Shown: positions 31,464 through 41,175 of the stretch, piece by piece | Position numbering within the stretch: the stretch's first letter is position 1 | Layout of the letters: the number at the start of each line of letters is the position of its first letter | Assembly: GCF_002770725.1 (NCBI RefSeq) | Contig: NZ_NQVN01000006.1 | Location: 124,001 to 188,000 of the forward strand | Length of the DNA: 64,000 bases | Source of the DNA: Pleomorphomonas carboxyditropha | GTDB lineage: Bacteria; Pseudomonadota; Alphaproteobacteria; Rhizobiales; Pleomorphomonadaceae | Direction: 5' to 3' | The notes under the pieces: model-generated | Told to the model about the DNA's origin: nothing | What the model saw: only the letters and a program-made list of their open reading frames with translations | Databases searched by the model: none | Program-made: the position numbers and the translations under genes

Positions 31464-32555
31464 TCAGGCGGCCTGGCCCTTTCGCGGCGGCGCCGTCGAT
31501 TCTCCGACCACCAGTTCGATCGGCAGTTCCACCACCCGGCCTCCGGCGCCGTCCGGCTTGTCGCCGAGGATGAGTTCCACCGCCGCCTCGCCCTTGCCGA
31601 TGCCCGGCTGGCGAATGGTGGTGAGAGAGGGAGAGAAGCTCGCCGCCTCCTCGATGCCGTCGAAGCCGACCACCGAGAAGTCGTCGGGAACCTTGCGGCC
31701 GAGCGACCGCAGGTAGGTCATGACGTGCAGAGCCACGCGGTCGGAGGTGCAGACGAAGGCCGTGGTGTCCGGATTGGCGGCCAGCACGGCATCGACGCCG
31801 GTACAGACGCCATCATACTCCGAGCCGGTCTCGAACACCGGCTGCGGCGGCAGGCCGGCGGCGCGGAACGCGTCGCGATAACCGGAAAGACGCCGCCGCA
31901 CCACCTCGAAGGAGGAGCGCACGGCCCGGACATCGTCGACGAAGCCGACGCGCACTTCCTTCTCGGTCTCGAAGGTGAACACGGCGAAATGCCGGTGGCC
32001 GAGGTCGACGAGGTGCTGCGCCGCCTGGCGAGCGCCGCGGTAGTCGTCGATCCGGACGACGTCGAAGCCGGGGCCGACGGGGAAGTCCACCGCCACGAAC
32101 GGCAGGCCGCGCTTCTTGGCCAGCTCGACCAGCGTGTTGCCCTCGTTGAGGCAGTTGAGGATGAAGCCGTCGACCAGCGCCGTCCGGATGTTCCAGGCAG
32201 CGATCTCGTCGTCGGTCGCCGACACCAGCGAGATGCCGGCGCCGCGCGCCTCGCAGGCCCGCGCCACGCCGGACAGGAACAGGCGGGTGTACTGGTCGTC
32301 GAAGAAGCCGTTGAGCGGCCCGATGGTGACGACGCCGATGGCGTTGACGCGTCCGGCCCTGAGCAGGCGGCCGCGCGGATCGGGGCCCCGATAGCCCAGC
32401 GACCGGGCCGCTTCCTCCACCCGCTCGCGGAGCTGTTCGGAGACGAGGCCGGGCCGGTTGAAGACGTTGGAAACCGTTCCCTGGCTGACGCCGGCGGCCC
32501 GCGCCACGTCGGCGAGCTTCACGGTCTTGTTGTGCGGAGTTGAACTTTCACCCAT
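31464..32555 (-). CDS. LacI-family transcriptional regulator
   Basis: A 363-residue LacI/GalR regulator. The DNA-binding domain is clear (VKLADVARAAGVSQGTVSNV, about 12-31, with the hinge RLLRAGRVNAIGVV near 60-75), followed by a periplasmic-binding-like sensor with FVCTSDRVALHVMTYL and VVGFDGIEEAASF near the C-terminus. No transport or catabolic operon is adjacent, so its target is not evident; the aldo/keto reductase gene beyond the repeats is the nearest metabolic gene. The start at 32555 was chosen by domain position. Two palindromes in its upstream region are candidate operators. Confidence 0.93.
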   Translation of the reverse strand: MGESSTPHNKTVKLADVARAAGVSQGTVSNVFNRPGLVSEQLRERVEEAARSLGYRGPDPRGRLLRAGRVNAIGVVTIGPLNGFFDDQYTRLFLSGVARACEARGAGISLVSATDDEIAAWNIRTALVDGFILNCLNEGNTLVELAKKRGLPFVAVDFPVGPGFDVVRIDDYRGARQAAQHLVDLGHRHFAVFTFETEKEVRVGFVDDVRAVRSSFEVVRRRLSGYRDAFRAAGLPPQPVFETGSEYDGVCTGVDAVLAANPDTTAFVCTSDRVALHVMTYLRSLGRKVPDDFSVVGFDGIEEAASFSPSLTTIRQPGIGKGEAAVELILGDKPDGAGGRVVELPIELVVGESTAPPRKGQAA

Positions 32556-32741
32556 CTGTCCGTCCGATGCACCGGAAATCCGGCTGTAACTGACGAGGGA
32601 CAACGGCGTCTCTCTTCCCGAGATCGCAATCGAAATCCGCGCAGCACTCGCCGGTGCAAACCGGCAAGTATCGCCCGGAACGTCCGCCACCCATGCCCCC
32701 CGGCGAACAGCCGACCGATCAGTTCGACGATGCGACCGATC

Positions 32742-32753
32742 TCGTTGAAACGA
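32742..32753. promoter_or_regulatory. Candidate LacI-type operator
   Basis: TCGTTGAAACGA has 5-bp inverted arms around GA. The TGAAACG half resembles LacI/GalR operator halves. It lies 187 bp upstream of the LacI gene start. Weak evidence by itself. Confidence 0.3.
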
Positions 32754-32837
32754 TATACGCAAAACCCTTGAGAACAACAAGAAACTTGCGCTTCGCTACC
32801 ATTTCGGCCGGTCAAAACTTCATGAACAGGCCGTCGA

Positions 32838-32853
32838 TTGAACTTAAGTTCAA
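32838..32853. promoter_or_regulatory. 16-bp perfect palindrome
   Basis: TTGAACTTAAGTTCAA is a perfect palindrome in the gap between hslU and the LacI gene, 283 bp upstream of the latter. Such length by chance in GC-rich DNA is unlikely. It is probably a protein-binding site; which protein binds is unknown. Confidence 0.5.
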
Positions 32854-32904
32854 CGACGCCGGAGGTGTCATCGGAGAAGGTATTGCTGATCTTGCGGGCC
32901 GGTT

Positions 32905-32933
32905 CCTCCGGGGAGCCCGAAAGTCCCCGGAGG
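32905..32933 (-). terminator. Hairpin downstream of hslU
   Basis: CCTCCGGGGA (32905-32914) pairs perfectly with TCCCCGGAGG (32924-32933), with a 9-nt loop, 6 bp after the hslU stop. There is no T-run on either side, so it is either a Rho-dependent or poor terminator, or a 3'-end stabiliser. Confidence 0.6.
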
Positions 32934-32939
32934 AGGCCG

Positions 32940-34238
32940 TCACAGGATGAAGCGGCTGAGGTCGGTATTGCGGGCGAGATCGCCGAGCGCCGCCCTCACC
33001 GCCGCCCCGTCGACGGTCAGCGTCTCGCCGGAGCGGTCGGGGGCCGAGAAGGAGATATCGTCGAGGATGCGCTCCAGCACCGTCTGCAACCGCCGGGCGC
33101 CGATGTTCTCGACGGTGGCGTTGACGTGGACGGCGATCTCGGCAATCGCGTCGACGGCGTCGTCGGTGAAGGCCAGCGTCACGCCTTCGGTCTGCATCAG
33201 CGCCACATACTGCTTGATGAGGCTCGCCTGCGGCTCGGTCAGGATGCGGCGGAAATCGTCCTTGTCGAGCGGCTTCAGCTCGACCCGGATCGGCAGGCGC
33301 CCCTGGAGCTCGGGCAACAGGTCCGAGGGCTTGGCGACGTGGAAGGCGCCGGAGGCGATGAACAGGATGTGGTCGGTCTTCACCGGCCCGTGCTTGGTGG
33401 ACACCGTCGTGCCCTCGATGAGCGGCAACAGGTCGCGCTGCACGCCCTCGCGCGACACCGAGCCGTCGCGTCCGTCCTTGGCGCAGATCTTGTCGATCTC
33501 GTCGAGGAAGACGATGCCGTTGTTTTCCACCGCCCCGATCGCCTCGGCGACGATCTTGTCCTGGTCGATCAGCTTGTCGGCCTCCTCGGCGGTGAGCAGG
33601 TCGTGGCTGTCCTTGACGCTGACGCGGCGGGTCTTCTTCACGCCGCCCATCATCTTCTGCATCATCTCCGAGAGATTGATGACCTGCCCGCCCGGCATGC
33701 CGGGGATCTCCATGCCGCCGGCACCGGCGGCGGTGGCGGTCAGCTCGACCTCGATCTCCTTGTCGTCGAGCTCGCCGGTCCGCAGCTTCTTGCGGAAGGC
33801 ATCGCGCGTCGACGGGCTGGCCGAGGTGCCGACCAGCGCGTCGAGCACCCGCTCCTCGGCGGCGAGATGGGCCTTGGCCTCGACGTCCTTGCGCCGCTGC
33901 GTCCGGACGAGCGAGATGCCGACCTCGAGAAGATCGCGGACGATCTGCTCGACGTCGCGGCCGACGTAGCCGATTTCCGTGAACTTGGTGGCCTCGACCT
34001 TGACGAAGGGCGCGTTGGCGAGCCGGGCGAGGCGGCGGGAGATTTCCGTCTTGCCGACGCCGGTGGGGCCGATCATCAGGATGTTCTTGGGCAAGACCTC
34101 CTCGCGCAGCGAGGGGTCGAGCTGCAGGCGGCGCCAGCGGTTGCGCAGCGCGATGGCGACGGCGCGCTTGGCGTCCTTCTGGCCGACGATGTGGCGGTCG
34201 AGTTCGGAGACGATTTCGCGGGGCGAGAAATCGGGCAT
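32940..34238 (-). CDS. hslU: ATP-dependent protease ATPase subunit HslU
   Basis: AAA+ unfoldase of the HslUV protease. The 432-residue protein starts [20 protein letters not shown] and shows Walker [15 protein letters not shown] (about 58-71), the intermediate I-domain (about 100-230) and Walker [13 protein letters not shown], with sensor arginines near the C-terminus. The frame is open 17 codons further upstream, but the family start at 34238 is clear. It lies 67 bp downstream of hslV on the same strand. Confidence 0.97.
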   Translation of the reverse strand: MPDFSPREIVSELDRHIVGQKDAKRAVAIALRNRWRRLQLDPSLREEVLPKNILMIGPTGVGKTEISRRLARLANAPFVKVEATKFTEIGYVGRDVEQIVRDLLEVGISLVRTQRRKDVEAKAHLAAEERVLDALVGTSASPSTRDAFRKKLRTGELDDKEIEVELTATAAGAGGMEIPGMPGGQVINLSEMMQKMMGGVKKTRRVSVKDSHDLLTAEEADKLIDQDKIVAEAIGAVENNGIVFLDEIDKICAKDGRDGSVSREGVQRDLLPLIEGTTVSTKHGPVKTDHILFIASGAFHVAKPSDLLPELQGRLPIRVELKPLDKDDFRRILTEPQASLIKQYVALMQTEGVTLAFTDDAVDAIAEIAVHVNATVENIGARRLQTVLERILDDISFSAPDRSGETLTVDGAAVRAALGDLARNTDLSRFIL

Positions 34239-34305
34239 GACTTTGGTCCTTGGATGGAGCGATGCGGCGCGGCGCGCGAGGGCCGGCAATCCGGGCCGAT
34301 GGAAC

Positions 34306-34863
34306 TCAGGCCTTGGGCAGGCTTTCGACGACGACGTTCTCGTTGGTGTAGACGCAGATGTCGGCGGCGATCTTCATCGCCTTGCGGGCGATGGCCTCGG
34401 CGTCGAGACCGCTGTCGGCCAACGCCCGGGCGGCGGCCAGCGCATAGGTGCCGCCCGAGCCGATGCCGGCGATGCCGCCCTCCGGCTCCAGCACGTCGCC
34501 CGTACCGGTCAGCACCAGCGTCACGCTGGCGTCGGCGACGATCATCATCGCCTCGAGCCTGCGGAGATAGCGGTCGGTACGCCAGTCCTTGGCGAGCTCG
34601 ACGCAGGCGCGCATCAACTGGCCGGGATACTGCTCCAGCTTGGCCTCCAGCCGCTCGAACAGCGTGAAGGCGTCGGCGGTGGCGCCGGCAAAGCCGGCGA
34701 TCACGTCGCCGCGCCCCAGCGGCCGCACCTTGCGCGCCGTATGCTTGATCACCGTGGCGCCGAGCGTCACCTGCCCGTCGCCGGCGATCACCACCTTGCC
34801 GTCCTTGCGGACCGATACGATGGTGGTGCCGTACCAGGCGGACGGGTTCGTGTGTTCCATCAT
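34306..34863 (-). CDS. hslV: ATP-dependent protease peptidase subunit HslV
   Basis: Threonine peptidase of the HslUV complex. In the 185-residue protein the catalytic Thr is in [20 protein letters not shown], at residue 13 rather than at position 2 as in E. coli. N-terminal extensions of this size are usual in Hyphomicrobiales HslV as I recall, so a processing step is implied. Later marks are [17 protein letters not shown] and [14 protein letters not shown]. Two ATGs (34863 and 34860) are possible. It leads the hslVU pair. Confidence 0.96.
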   Translation of the reverse strand: MMEHTNPSAWYGTTIVSVRKDGKVVIAGDGQVTLGATVIKHTARKVRPLGRGDVIAGFAGATADAFTLFERLEAKLEQYPGQLMRACVELAKDWRTDRYLRRLEAMMIVADASVTLVLTGTGDVLEPEGGIAGIGSGGTYALAAARALADSGLDAEAIARKAMKIAADICVYTNENVVVESLPKA

Positions 34864-35018
34864 GAGATGCTCCTTGCGGCAACGGCCGCCCGCCCGTAGC
34901 GCGGAGACCGTCCCTGAATGACGCCTTTATGTAGGACGGAAATGCCTCTATGCAACTTGCCTCTGGCAAAGCCCCGCATCACGGTTCCGACACCGTTCCA
35001 ACGTCAGGAGATCCCTTG

Positions 35019-35891
35019 ATGAAGCTCATGGCCTTCGGCCTCGGCTATAGCGCCACGGCGGCCTTGCGCCGCCTTGCTCCAAAGGAAGCCATCGGCACCA
35101 CGCGGTCGGCGGCAAAGGCCGCCGCCCTCGCCCCGCTGGCCGAAATGCACCTGTTCGACGGCTCAGGCGGGACGGCGGACGCGCTGAGGCCGGCGCTATC
35201 CGGCGTCACCCATATCATCGTCTCCATTGCGCCCTCGGAGGGATCGGATGGCGGCGATCGCGTGTTGCCGGTGCTGGCCGAGGCGCTGGCCGACCGGAAG
35301 TCGCTCGCCTCCATCGCCTACCTCTCGACGGTCGGCGTCTACGGCGACCATGGCGGCGCCTGGGTGGACGAGACTTCCGACTGCCGGCCGAAAAGCGCCC
35401 GGTCGGTCGCCCGCCTCAAAGCGGAAAGCCAGTGGCTGGCGTTCGGGGCGCGGGTCGGCGTGCCGGTGGCCGTGCTGCGCCTTTCCGGCATCTACGGTCC
35501 GGGTCGCAACGCCTTCGTCAATCTTATGGAAGGCAGCGCCCGCCGCCTCGTCAAGCCGGGGCAGGTGTTCAACCGCATCCATGTCGAGGATATCGCGGCG
35601 GCGGTGGAGCGCGCCTTCGCGACGAAGGCCGGCGGCCTTTTCAACATAACCGACGACGAGCCGGCGCCGCCGCAGGACGTCGTCGCCTACGCGGCCGAGC
35701 TGATGGGCGCGCCGCCGCCGCCCGAACAGGACTTCGAGACGGCCGATCTGTCGCCCATGGCCCGCAGTTTCTACGGCGAGAACAAGCGGGTCGCCAATGG
35801 CCTCGGCAAGTCGGCCCTCGGGCTCGCCTACGCCTATCCCAATTACCGGTCCGCCTTCGACCGGATGTGGGCGGAGGGAAGCTGGCGCTGA
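35019..35891 (+). CDS. NAD-dependent epimerase/dehydratase-like SDR (YeeZ-like)
   Basis: A 290-residue extended short-chain dehydrogenase-like protein. The dinucleotide site is atypical and compact (MKLMAFGLGYSATAALRR). The region YLSTVGVYGDHGGAWVDE and the late LRLSGIYGPGRNAFVNLM resemble the YeeZ/YbjT-type sugar-nucleotide epimerase group. The usual YxxxK pair is not obvious (SARSVARLKAE instead), so classical catalysis is uncertain. The start at 35019 has AGGAG eight bases upstream. It is divergent from hslV and followed by the convergent chemoreceptor gene. Confidence 0.8.
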   Translation: MKLMAFGLGYSATAALRRLAPKEAIGTTRSAAKAAALAPLAEMHLFDGSGGTADALRPALSGVTHIIVSIAPSEGSDGGDRVLPVLAEALADRKSLASIAYLSTVGVYGDHGGAWVDETSDCRPKSARSVARLKAESQWLAFGARVGVPVAVLRLSGIYGPGRNAFVNLMEGSARRLVKPGQVFNRIHVEDIAAAVERAFATKAGGLFNITDDEPAPPQDVVAYAAELMGAPPPPEQDFETADLSPMARSFYGENKRVANGLGKSALGLAYAYPNYRSAFDRMWAEGSWR

Positions 35892-35936
35892 ACGGCAAAA
35901 CGCCTCGCCGCCGGCAACGTCCCGGACCCTATATCG

Positions 35937-37412
35937 TCAGGAGAAGGTCGCCGCCGCCTTCTGCAGCTTGTCGGCCGCTTCGTCGATCGACTGCGTCGAG
36001 CTGCTGATGTCGGCCAGCGCCTTGGCGATCTCCTCGACGCCATTGGCGGCCGTGTGCATGCTGCCGGACATGTTCTGCGTCACGGCCGCCTGTTCCTCCA
36101 CGGCGGCGGCGATCGACGAGGATATGTCGTTGATGCGGGTGATGATGGCCGTGATGCCGTCGATGGACTGCACCGCCTTGGAAGAGATGGTCTGCACCGC
36201 CGCGATTTCGCTGGCGATCTCGTCGGTCGCCCGCGAGGTCTGGGCGGCGAGCTGCTTCACTTCCTGCGCGACCACCGCGAAGCCCTTGCCCATCTCGCCG
36301 GCCCGCGCCGCCTCGATGGTGGCGTTGAGGGCGAGAAGATTGGTCTGGCCGGCGATGGTGTTGATCAGCTCGACCACCTGGTCGATTTTCTGCGCCGCCG
36401 CCGCCAGCCCCGACACCACCTTGGTCGCGGTATCGGCCTGCGTCACGGCCTCCTGGGATACCGACAGGGCGACGCTGACCTGGCGGCTGATCTCGGCGAC
36501 CGACGACACCAGTTCCTCGGCGCCGGCGGCCACCGCCTGCACGTTGGAGGCGGTGATGCCGGCGGTCGAGTTGGCGCCCGCCGCCTCGGCGTTCGAGCGG
36601 GCGATCATGCTGGCGACCTCGCCCAGTTCGCGGTTGATGTCGGCCTGGGCGGCATGCCGCCTGCGCCGCCGCTCCATGACGGCGGTGATGTCGGTGGCGA
36701 ACTTGGTGACCCGGACAAGCTGGCCGGCCGCGTCGAAGATCGGATTGTAGATCGCCTGCAGAAAGACGTCGCGGTTGCCTTTGCCGATGCGGTGGAACTC
36801 GTCCGACTTGAACTGGCCGGCCCGAAGATCCTCCCAGAACGTCCTGTAGGCCGGGCTGTTGCGCTCCTCGGCGGTGACGAACATCGAATGGTGCTTGCCG
36901 ACGATTTCCTCCGGCCGGTAGCCCATCACCTTCTGGAAGTTCTCGTTGGCCTCGACGATGGTGCCGTCCGGCTCGAAGGAGATGACGGCCTGGGCGCGGT
37001 TGATGGCGTCGATCTCGCCCTGAACCTTGACGTCTTCCAGCTTGCGCTCGGTAACGTCGGTGGCGAACTTGACGACGCGATAGACCTTGCCGGACCTGTC
37101 GAACAGCGGATTGTAGGTCCCCTGGATCCAGACGGAACGCCCTCCCTTGGCAATGCGACGGAACTCGGAGGACAGAAACTTGCCGGCCAGGAGATCGCGC
37201 CAGAAGGCGGCGTAGGCCGGGCTCTTCACCTCCGCGGGATCCACGAACATCGAGTGATGCTTGCCGAGGACATCGGCAAGCTCATAGCCCATCACCTTCA
37301 GGAAATTGGCGTTCGCAGCGATGATCTTGCCGGTCGGGTCGAATTCGATGATCGCCAGAGAACGGTCGAGAGCCGCGAGCACCGCAGCCTCATGACTTGA
37401 AAAGGGCCACAT
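35937..37412 (-). CDS. Cytoplasmic PAS-PAS methyl-accepting chemotaxis protein
   Basis: A 491-residue chemoreceptor without membrane segments. Two near-duplicate PAS domains (each with the pattern ANFLKVMGY...GKHHSMFV; about residues 15-125 and 137-247) are followed by a signalling domain (about 260-491) with the conserved tip [20 protein letters not shown] and [21 protein letters not shown] proteins of this BdlA/Aer2 kind sense redox or small ligands in the cytoplasm; no heme or FAD site can be assigned by eye. The gene is monocistronic with an AT-rich upstream region holding a 17-bp palindrome. Confidence 0.93.
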   Translation of the reverse strand: MWPFSSHEAAVLAALDRSLAIIEFDPTGKIIAANANFLKVMGYELADVLGKHHSMFVDPAEVKSPAYAAFWRDLLAGKFLSSEFRRIAKGGRSVWIQGTYNPLFDRSGKVYRVVKFATDVTERKLEDVKVQGEIDAINRAQAVISFEPDGTIVEANENFQKVMGYRPEEIVGKHHSMFVTAEERNSPAYRTFWEDLRAGQFKSDEFHRIGKGNRDVFLQAIYNPIFDAAGQLVRVTKFATDITAVMERRRRRHAAQADINRELGEVASMIARSNAEAAGANSTAGITASNVQAVAAGAEELVSSVAEISRQVSVALSVSQEAVTQADTATKVVSGLAAAAQKIDQVVELINTIAGQTNLLALNATIEAARAGEMGKGFAVVAQEVKQLAAQTSRATDEIASEIAAVQTISSKAVQSIDGITAIITRINDISSSIAAAVEEQAAVTQNMSGSMHTAANGVEEIAKALADISSSTQSIDEAADKLQKAAATFS

Positions 37413-37825
37413 GGATCCTAGCTCCTACCTTCTCCCACCGGCCAGCGGCGCCGAATAACCGTCGGGGAACCGGCCGACTCATATGCAATTTGCATATATT
37501 GAAGGCCGACTGGAAAATTCACCCGTGACCGGCGCCACTTTGCCTATCAATGTCACTTAATTGATTATTTATTTACGGAGGGTTTATGCCACCGGAAATG
37601 CGATTATTTCATAGTATCTACTTTTAGCTGCGTAGTTTTGGCTGGTCTCTTCCAAGATTGTAATGAGGACCGTCGACAGAAAACCTGCGCGGCGCGGCGC
37701 CGGCGAACCGCACGCAGGACATTCTCCGCTTCCCGCCCATCGCAGGCCTGTCCGGCGCCATGGGACTGGCGTCCATTCGTCGAGCCGTATAAGAAATGGG
37801 CGCCTTTTCAATCGCGGTGACCCCA
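37413..37825. promoter_or_regulatory. AT-rich divergent intergenic region, chemoreceptor / hisF
   Basis: 413 bp without a convincing gene. The part at about 37480-37650 is distinctly AT-rich (37547-37585 is mostly A/T) and is the likely promoter area for one or both divergent genes. A palindrome at 37481-37497 lies 69-85 bp upstream of the chemoreceptor start. Small open frames here have no support. Confidence 0.45.
37481..37497. promoter_or_regulatory. 17-bp palindrome upstream of the chemoreceptor
   Basis: ATATGCAATTTGCATAT has perfect 8-bp arms around a single central T. It sits in the AT-rich gap, at a distance from the chemoreceptor start suitable for an operator or activator site. The binding protein is unknown. 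Confidence 0.5.
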
Positions 37826-38602
37826 ATGCTGAAAGCGCGCGTCATCCCCTGTCTCGACGTCAAGGACGGCCGGGTGGTCAAGGGGGTCAACTTCGTCGAC
37901 CTCGTCGACGCCGGCGACCCGGTCGAGGCCGCCGCCGCCTATGATGCGGCCGGCGCCGACGAGCTGTGCTTTCTCGACATCACCGCCAGCCACGAGAATC
38001 GCGGCACCATCCTCGACGTGGTGCGCCGGACGGCCGAGCGCTGCTTCATGCCGGTGACGGTGGGCGGCGGCGTCCGGTCGGTCGAGGACATCCGGGAACT
38101 GCTGCTGGCCGGCGCCGACAAGGCGTCGATCATGTCGGCCGCCGTCCGCGACCGCGACCTGGTGCGCCGCGCCTCGGAGAAGTTCGGCGACCAGTGCATC
38201 GTCGTCGCCATCGACGCCAAGCGCGTCTCTTCGGACGAGGACAAGCCGCGCTGGGAGGTGTTCACCCACGGCGGCCGGCAGGCGACCGGCATCGACGCCG
38301 TCGAATATGCCGAGGAAGTGGTGTCGCTCGGCGCCGGCGAGATCCTGCTGACCTCGATGGACCGCGACGGCACCAAGATCGGCTTCGACCTCGAGCTGAC
38401 CCGTACCATCGCCGACGCCGTGTCGGTGCCGGTGATCGCCTCGGGCGGCGTCGGCACGCTGGACCACCTGGTCGAAGGCATCCGCGATGGCCACGCCGCG
38501 GCCGTGCTCGCCGCGTCGATCTTTCACTTCGGCACCTTCACCATCGGCGAGGCCAAGGCACATCTTGCCGCGGCCGGCGTCCCGGTCCGCCTTCAGGGAT
38601 GA
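37826..38602 (+). CDS. hisF: Imidazole glycerol phosphate synthase subunit HisF
   Basis: Cyclase subunit of the histidine pathway, a 258-residue (beta-alpha)8 barrel. It starts [20 protein letters not shown]; the catalytic Asp residues are in CLDVKDGR (Asp11) and in [15 protein letters not shown]; phosphate-binding loops are [10 protein letters not shown] and [11 protein letters not shown]. An ATG ten codons earlier (37796) is less likely. It is followed 5 bp later by hisE, then coaA, the usual Hyphomicrobiales order; hisB, hisH and hisA, which normally precede it, are not here. Confidence 0.97.
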   Translation: MLKARVIPCLDVKDGRVVKGVNFVDLVDAGDPVEAAAAYDAAGADELCFLDITASHENRGTILDVVRRTAERCFMPVTVGGGVRSVEDIRELLLAGADKASIMSAAVRDRDLVRRASEKFGDQCIVVAIDAKRVSSDEDKPRWEVFTHGGRQATGIDAVEYAEEVVSLGAGEILLTSMDRDGTKIGFDLELTRTIADAVSVPVIASGGVGTLDHLVEGIRDGHAAAVLAASIFHFGTFTIGEAKAHLAAAGVPVRLQG

Positions 38603-38607
38603 ACGGC

Positions 38608-38937
38608 ATGGCTGACAGCACCTTCACGCTTTCCGATCTCGAAGCGATCGTCGCCGATCGCCTGAGGAACGGCGACGCCACCTCCTATACCCGCAAGCTG
38701 GCCGACAAGGGCCTTGCCAAGGCCGCCCAGAAGCTCGGCGAGGAAGCCGTGGAGACGGTCATCGCGGCGATCGGCGGCGACGCGGACGCGGTGACCTACG
38801 AAAGCGCCGACCTTCTCTATCATCTGCTCGTGGTGCTGGCGCTCAAGGGGGTGCCGCTTGAGGATGTTCTCTCCGAGCTGAAACGCCGCACCGCTCAGTC
38901 CGGCCTCCAGGAAAAGGCCGCCCGCCCGGCCGACTGA
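38608..38937 (+). CDS. hisE: Phosphoribosyl-ATP pyrophosphatase HisE
   Basis: Second step of histidine synthesis, cleaving PR-ATP to PR-AMP. The 109-residue all-alpha MazG-like protein has [20 protein letters not shown] and the metal-binding EEAVE...[10 protein letters not shown]. An ATG at 38599 overlaps the hisF stop and would add three residues, but AGGGA at 38595-38599 is spaced properly for 38608. Co-transcribed with hisF. Confidence 0.94.
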   Translation: MADSTFTLSDLEAIVADRLRNGDATSYTRKLADKGLAKAAQKLGEEAVETVIAAIGGDADAVTYESADLLYHLLVVLALKGVPLEDVLSELKRRTAQSGLQEKAARPAD

Positions 38938-39036
38938 GCTCAACAGGTGGCGCGCCGGCCGCGGCCGGCGGCCGGTTTCCCGCGATGAAAACAGGAATCA
39001 GCGGATCGCCGGAAGGCGATCCGGAGACGGTGATGA

Positions 39037-39990
39037 ATGGAACAGTTCGTGCGGAAAGCGCTGTCGCCCTATGAAGTCTACACCCGCGCCGACTGGGCCG
39101 AACTCAGGGCCGGCATGCCGCTGACCTTGACGCTCGACGACGTCATCCGCCTGCGCGCCCTCAACGACCCGGTGCAGCTCGACGAGGTGTCCGACATCTT
39201 CCTGCCGCTGTCGCGGCTGTTGTCGCTCTACGTCGAATCGGCGCAGTCGCTGCACTCCTCGACGCGCCGCTTCTTCGGCCGGTCCGACGCCAAGAAGCCG
39301 TTCATCATCGGCATCGCCGGCTCGGTGGCCGTCGGCAAGTCGACCACGGCGCGTATCCTGAGGGCGATGATGTCGCGCTGGCCGTCTTCGCCCAAGGTCG
39401 ACCTCGTCACCACCGACGGCTTCCTGTTTCCGAACGCCGTGCTGCGCGAGGAAGGCCTGATGGAAAAGAAGGGCTTCCCGGAAAGCTACGACCGGGCCGC
39501 CCTGCTCTCCTTCCTGACCGACATCAAGGCCGGCAAGCCCAACGTCTGGGCGCCGGTCTATTCCCATCTCGTCTACGACATCGTGCCGGGCGAGCGCACC
39601 GTCGTCGACCAGCCGGACATCCTGATCCTCGAGGGGCTCAACGTCCTGCAGACCGGCAAGCTGCCGCGCGACGGCCGCGGCATTCCCTTCGTTTCCGATT
39701 TCTTCGACTTCTCGATCTTCATCGACGCCGACGAGGCCGATTTGCAGCGCTGGTATGTCGAGCGCTTCATGCGCCTCCGGCAGACCGCCTTCCGCGATCC
39801 GCAGTCGTATTTCCGCCGCTACGCCGAGATCTCCGAGGAGGAGGCGCTGGAAATCGCCCTCGGCCTCTGGACGCGCATCAACCTCGCCAATCTTCGCGAG
39901 AATATCCAGCCGACCCGCCTGCGGGCCGACCTGGTGCTGCGCAAGAGCGCCAGCCACGCCATCGAGCAGGTGATGCTGAGGAAGTTGTGA
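39037..39990 (+). CDS. coaA: Type I pantothenate kinase
   Basis: First committed step of CoA synthesis. The 317-residue PRK-like P-loop kinase shows [20 protein letters not shown] (about 12-31), Walker [26 protein letters not shown] and [12 protein letters not shown], then the pantothenate and CoA-binding region [13 protein letters not shown] and [12 protein letters not shown]. It lies 99 bp downstream of hisE in the conserved hisE-coaA order and converges on nagA. Confidence 0.96.
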   Translation: MEQFVRKALSPYEVYTRADWAELRAGMPLTLTLDDVIRLRALNDPVQLDEVSDIFLPLSRLLSLYVESAQSLHSSTRRFFGRSDAKKPFIIGIAGSVAVGKSTTARILRAMMSRWPSSPKVDLVTTDGFLFPNAVLREEGLMEKKGFPESYDRAALLSFLTDIKAGKPNVWAPVYSHLVYDIVPGERTVVDQPDILILEGLNVLQTGKLPRDGRGIPFVSDFFDFSIFIDADEADLQRWYVERFMRLRQTAFRDPQSYFRRYAEISEEEALEIALGLWTRINLANLRENIQPTRLRADLVLRKSASHAIEQVMLRKL

Positions 39991-40003
39991 CGGCGCCCTT
40001 CCC

Positions 40004-41149
40004 TCAGGCCGAATGCACCTTCTCGCCGCCGATCCACGTCGACCTGAGGTCGAAGCCGGGCGTCAACAGCAGGAAGTCGGCGTCGAAGCCCGGCGCGATC
40101 CTGCCCTTGCGGTTGCCGATGCGCATCGCCTCGGCCGGATAGACGGTGGCCATGCGGATCGCCTCGTCGAGCCCGATCTCGAAATGCTCGGCGGCGTAGC
40201 GCACCGAGGAGAGCATATCGATGTCGGCGCCGGCCAGCGTGCCGTCGGCCAGCGCCAGGCGGCCGTCGCGGCGGAAGATGGTGCGGCCGTTGAGCTCGAA
40301 ATCGGGCAGATCGGTGCCGATGGTCAGCATGGCGTCGGTGACGAGGAACAGCCGGCCCGGTCCGCGCTTGGCCCGGAGCGCCACCCGCGCCGCCGCCGGA
40401 TGCACGTGGACGCCGTCGGCGATCAGGCCGGCGGAGATGCCGCTGTCGAGGATCGCGCCGACCATGCCGGGCGCCCGGTGGCCGAGCGGGCTCATGGCAT
40501 TGAACAGGTGCGTCGCCGTGGTGGCGCCGGCGGCGATATAGGCGAGCGCCGTGTCGTAGTCGCAGTCGGTGTGGCCGAGACTGACGACGCCGCCGGCCGC
40601 GGCCAGACGCCGGACCGCCTCGACCGGCGTCGATTCGGGAGCGACGGTCAGCATCGTCGGGTCGCCGCCGGCGAGCGCGCCGAGGAGTTCTCGGACGTCC
40701 GGCTCCTCCATCGGCCGCACGTAGGCGGCCGCGTGCACGCCCCGCTTGGCGGCGGAGAGGTGCGGCCCTTCGAGATGCAGGCCGAGGAAGCCGGGCACGC
40801 CGGCCGTCCGGGCCGCCTTGCCGGCGGCGATCGCCTCGGTGCGGATCTCGCGACGGTCGGTGATCAGCGTCGGCAGCAGCGCCGTGGTGCCGAAGCGGGC
40901 GTGCGCGGCGCAGATGCGCTCGATGGTGGCGACGCTCGGGTCGTCGTTGAAGTTGATGCCGCCGCCGCCGTTGACCTGCAGGTCGATGAAGCCAGGCACG
41001 AGCAGAAGGCCGTGGGCGTCGACCGCCTCGGCGCCGGCCGGCGCATCGGCGGCGGCAACGAAACGGCCCCCTTCCACGGCGATCTCGGCGTCGTCGTGCC
41101 AGGCATCGCCGTCGAACAGGCGGGCACCGCGGATGATAAGGGCGGACAT
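40004..41149 (-). CDS. nagA: N-acetylglucosamine-6-phosphate deacetylase
   Basis: Releases acetate from GlcNAc-6-phosphate. The 381-residue amidohydrolase has the N-terminal beta segment (MSALIIRGARLFDGDAWHDD), PGFIDLQVNGGGGINFND near 55, HLEGPHLSAAKRG with the metal-binding Glu, SLGHTDCDYDTALAYIAAGA, THLFNAMSPLGHR and the catalytic Asp in LVTDAM. It is the last gene of the minus-strand set kinase-gntR-nagA, 26 bp after gntR. No glucosamine-6-phosphate deaminase (nagB) is present in the window. Confidence 0.95.
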   Translation of the reverse strand: MSALIIRGARLFDGDAWHDDAEIAVEGGRFVAAADAPAGAEAVDAHGLLLVPGFIDLQVNGGGGINFNDDPSVATIERICAAHARFGTTALLPTLITDRREIRTEAIAAGKAARTAGVPGFLGLHLEGPHLSAAKRGVHAAAYVRPMEEPDVRELLGALAGGDPTMLTVAPESTPVEAVRRLAAAGGVVSLGHTDCDYDTALAYIAAGATTATHLFNAMSPLGHRAPGMVGAILDSGISAGLIADGVHVHPAAARVALRAKRGPGRLFLVTDAMLTIGTDLPDFELNGRTIFRRDGRLALADGTLAGADIDMLSSVRYAAEHFEIGLDEAIRMATVYPAEAMRIGNRKGRIAPGFDADFLLLTPGFDLRSTWIGGEKVHSA

Positions 41150-41175
41150 CGCAACGTCTCCTTGATGGTGACGGG

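Larger units (their letters stand above)
32556..32904. promoter_or_regulatory. Upstream region of the LacI gene
   Basis: About 350 bp without a gene between the LacI start and the hslU end. It contains two symmetric sites, at 32742-32753 and 32838-32853, listed separately. The stretch 32737-32850 is less GC-rich than its surroundings and is the likely promoter zone. No clear -35/-10 pair was recognised. Confidence 0.4.

Noticed and set aside
30962-31573. 203-codon plus-strand frame across the tandem repeats
   Set aside because: It only reflects the repeated unit and runs into the LacI gene on the opposite strand. The two copies encode degenerate, unrelated-looking residues with no ribosome site.
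37584-37826. 80-codon minus-strand frame upstream of hisF
   Set aside because: It spans an AT-rich promoter area, lacks a ribosome site and has no recognisable fold or family.
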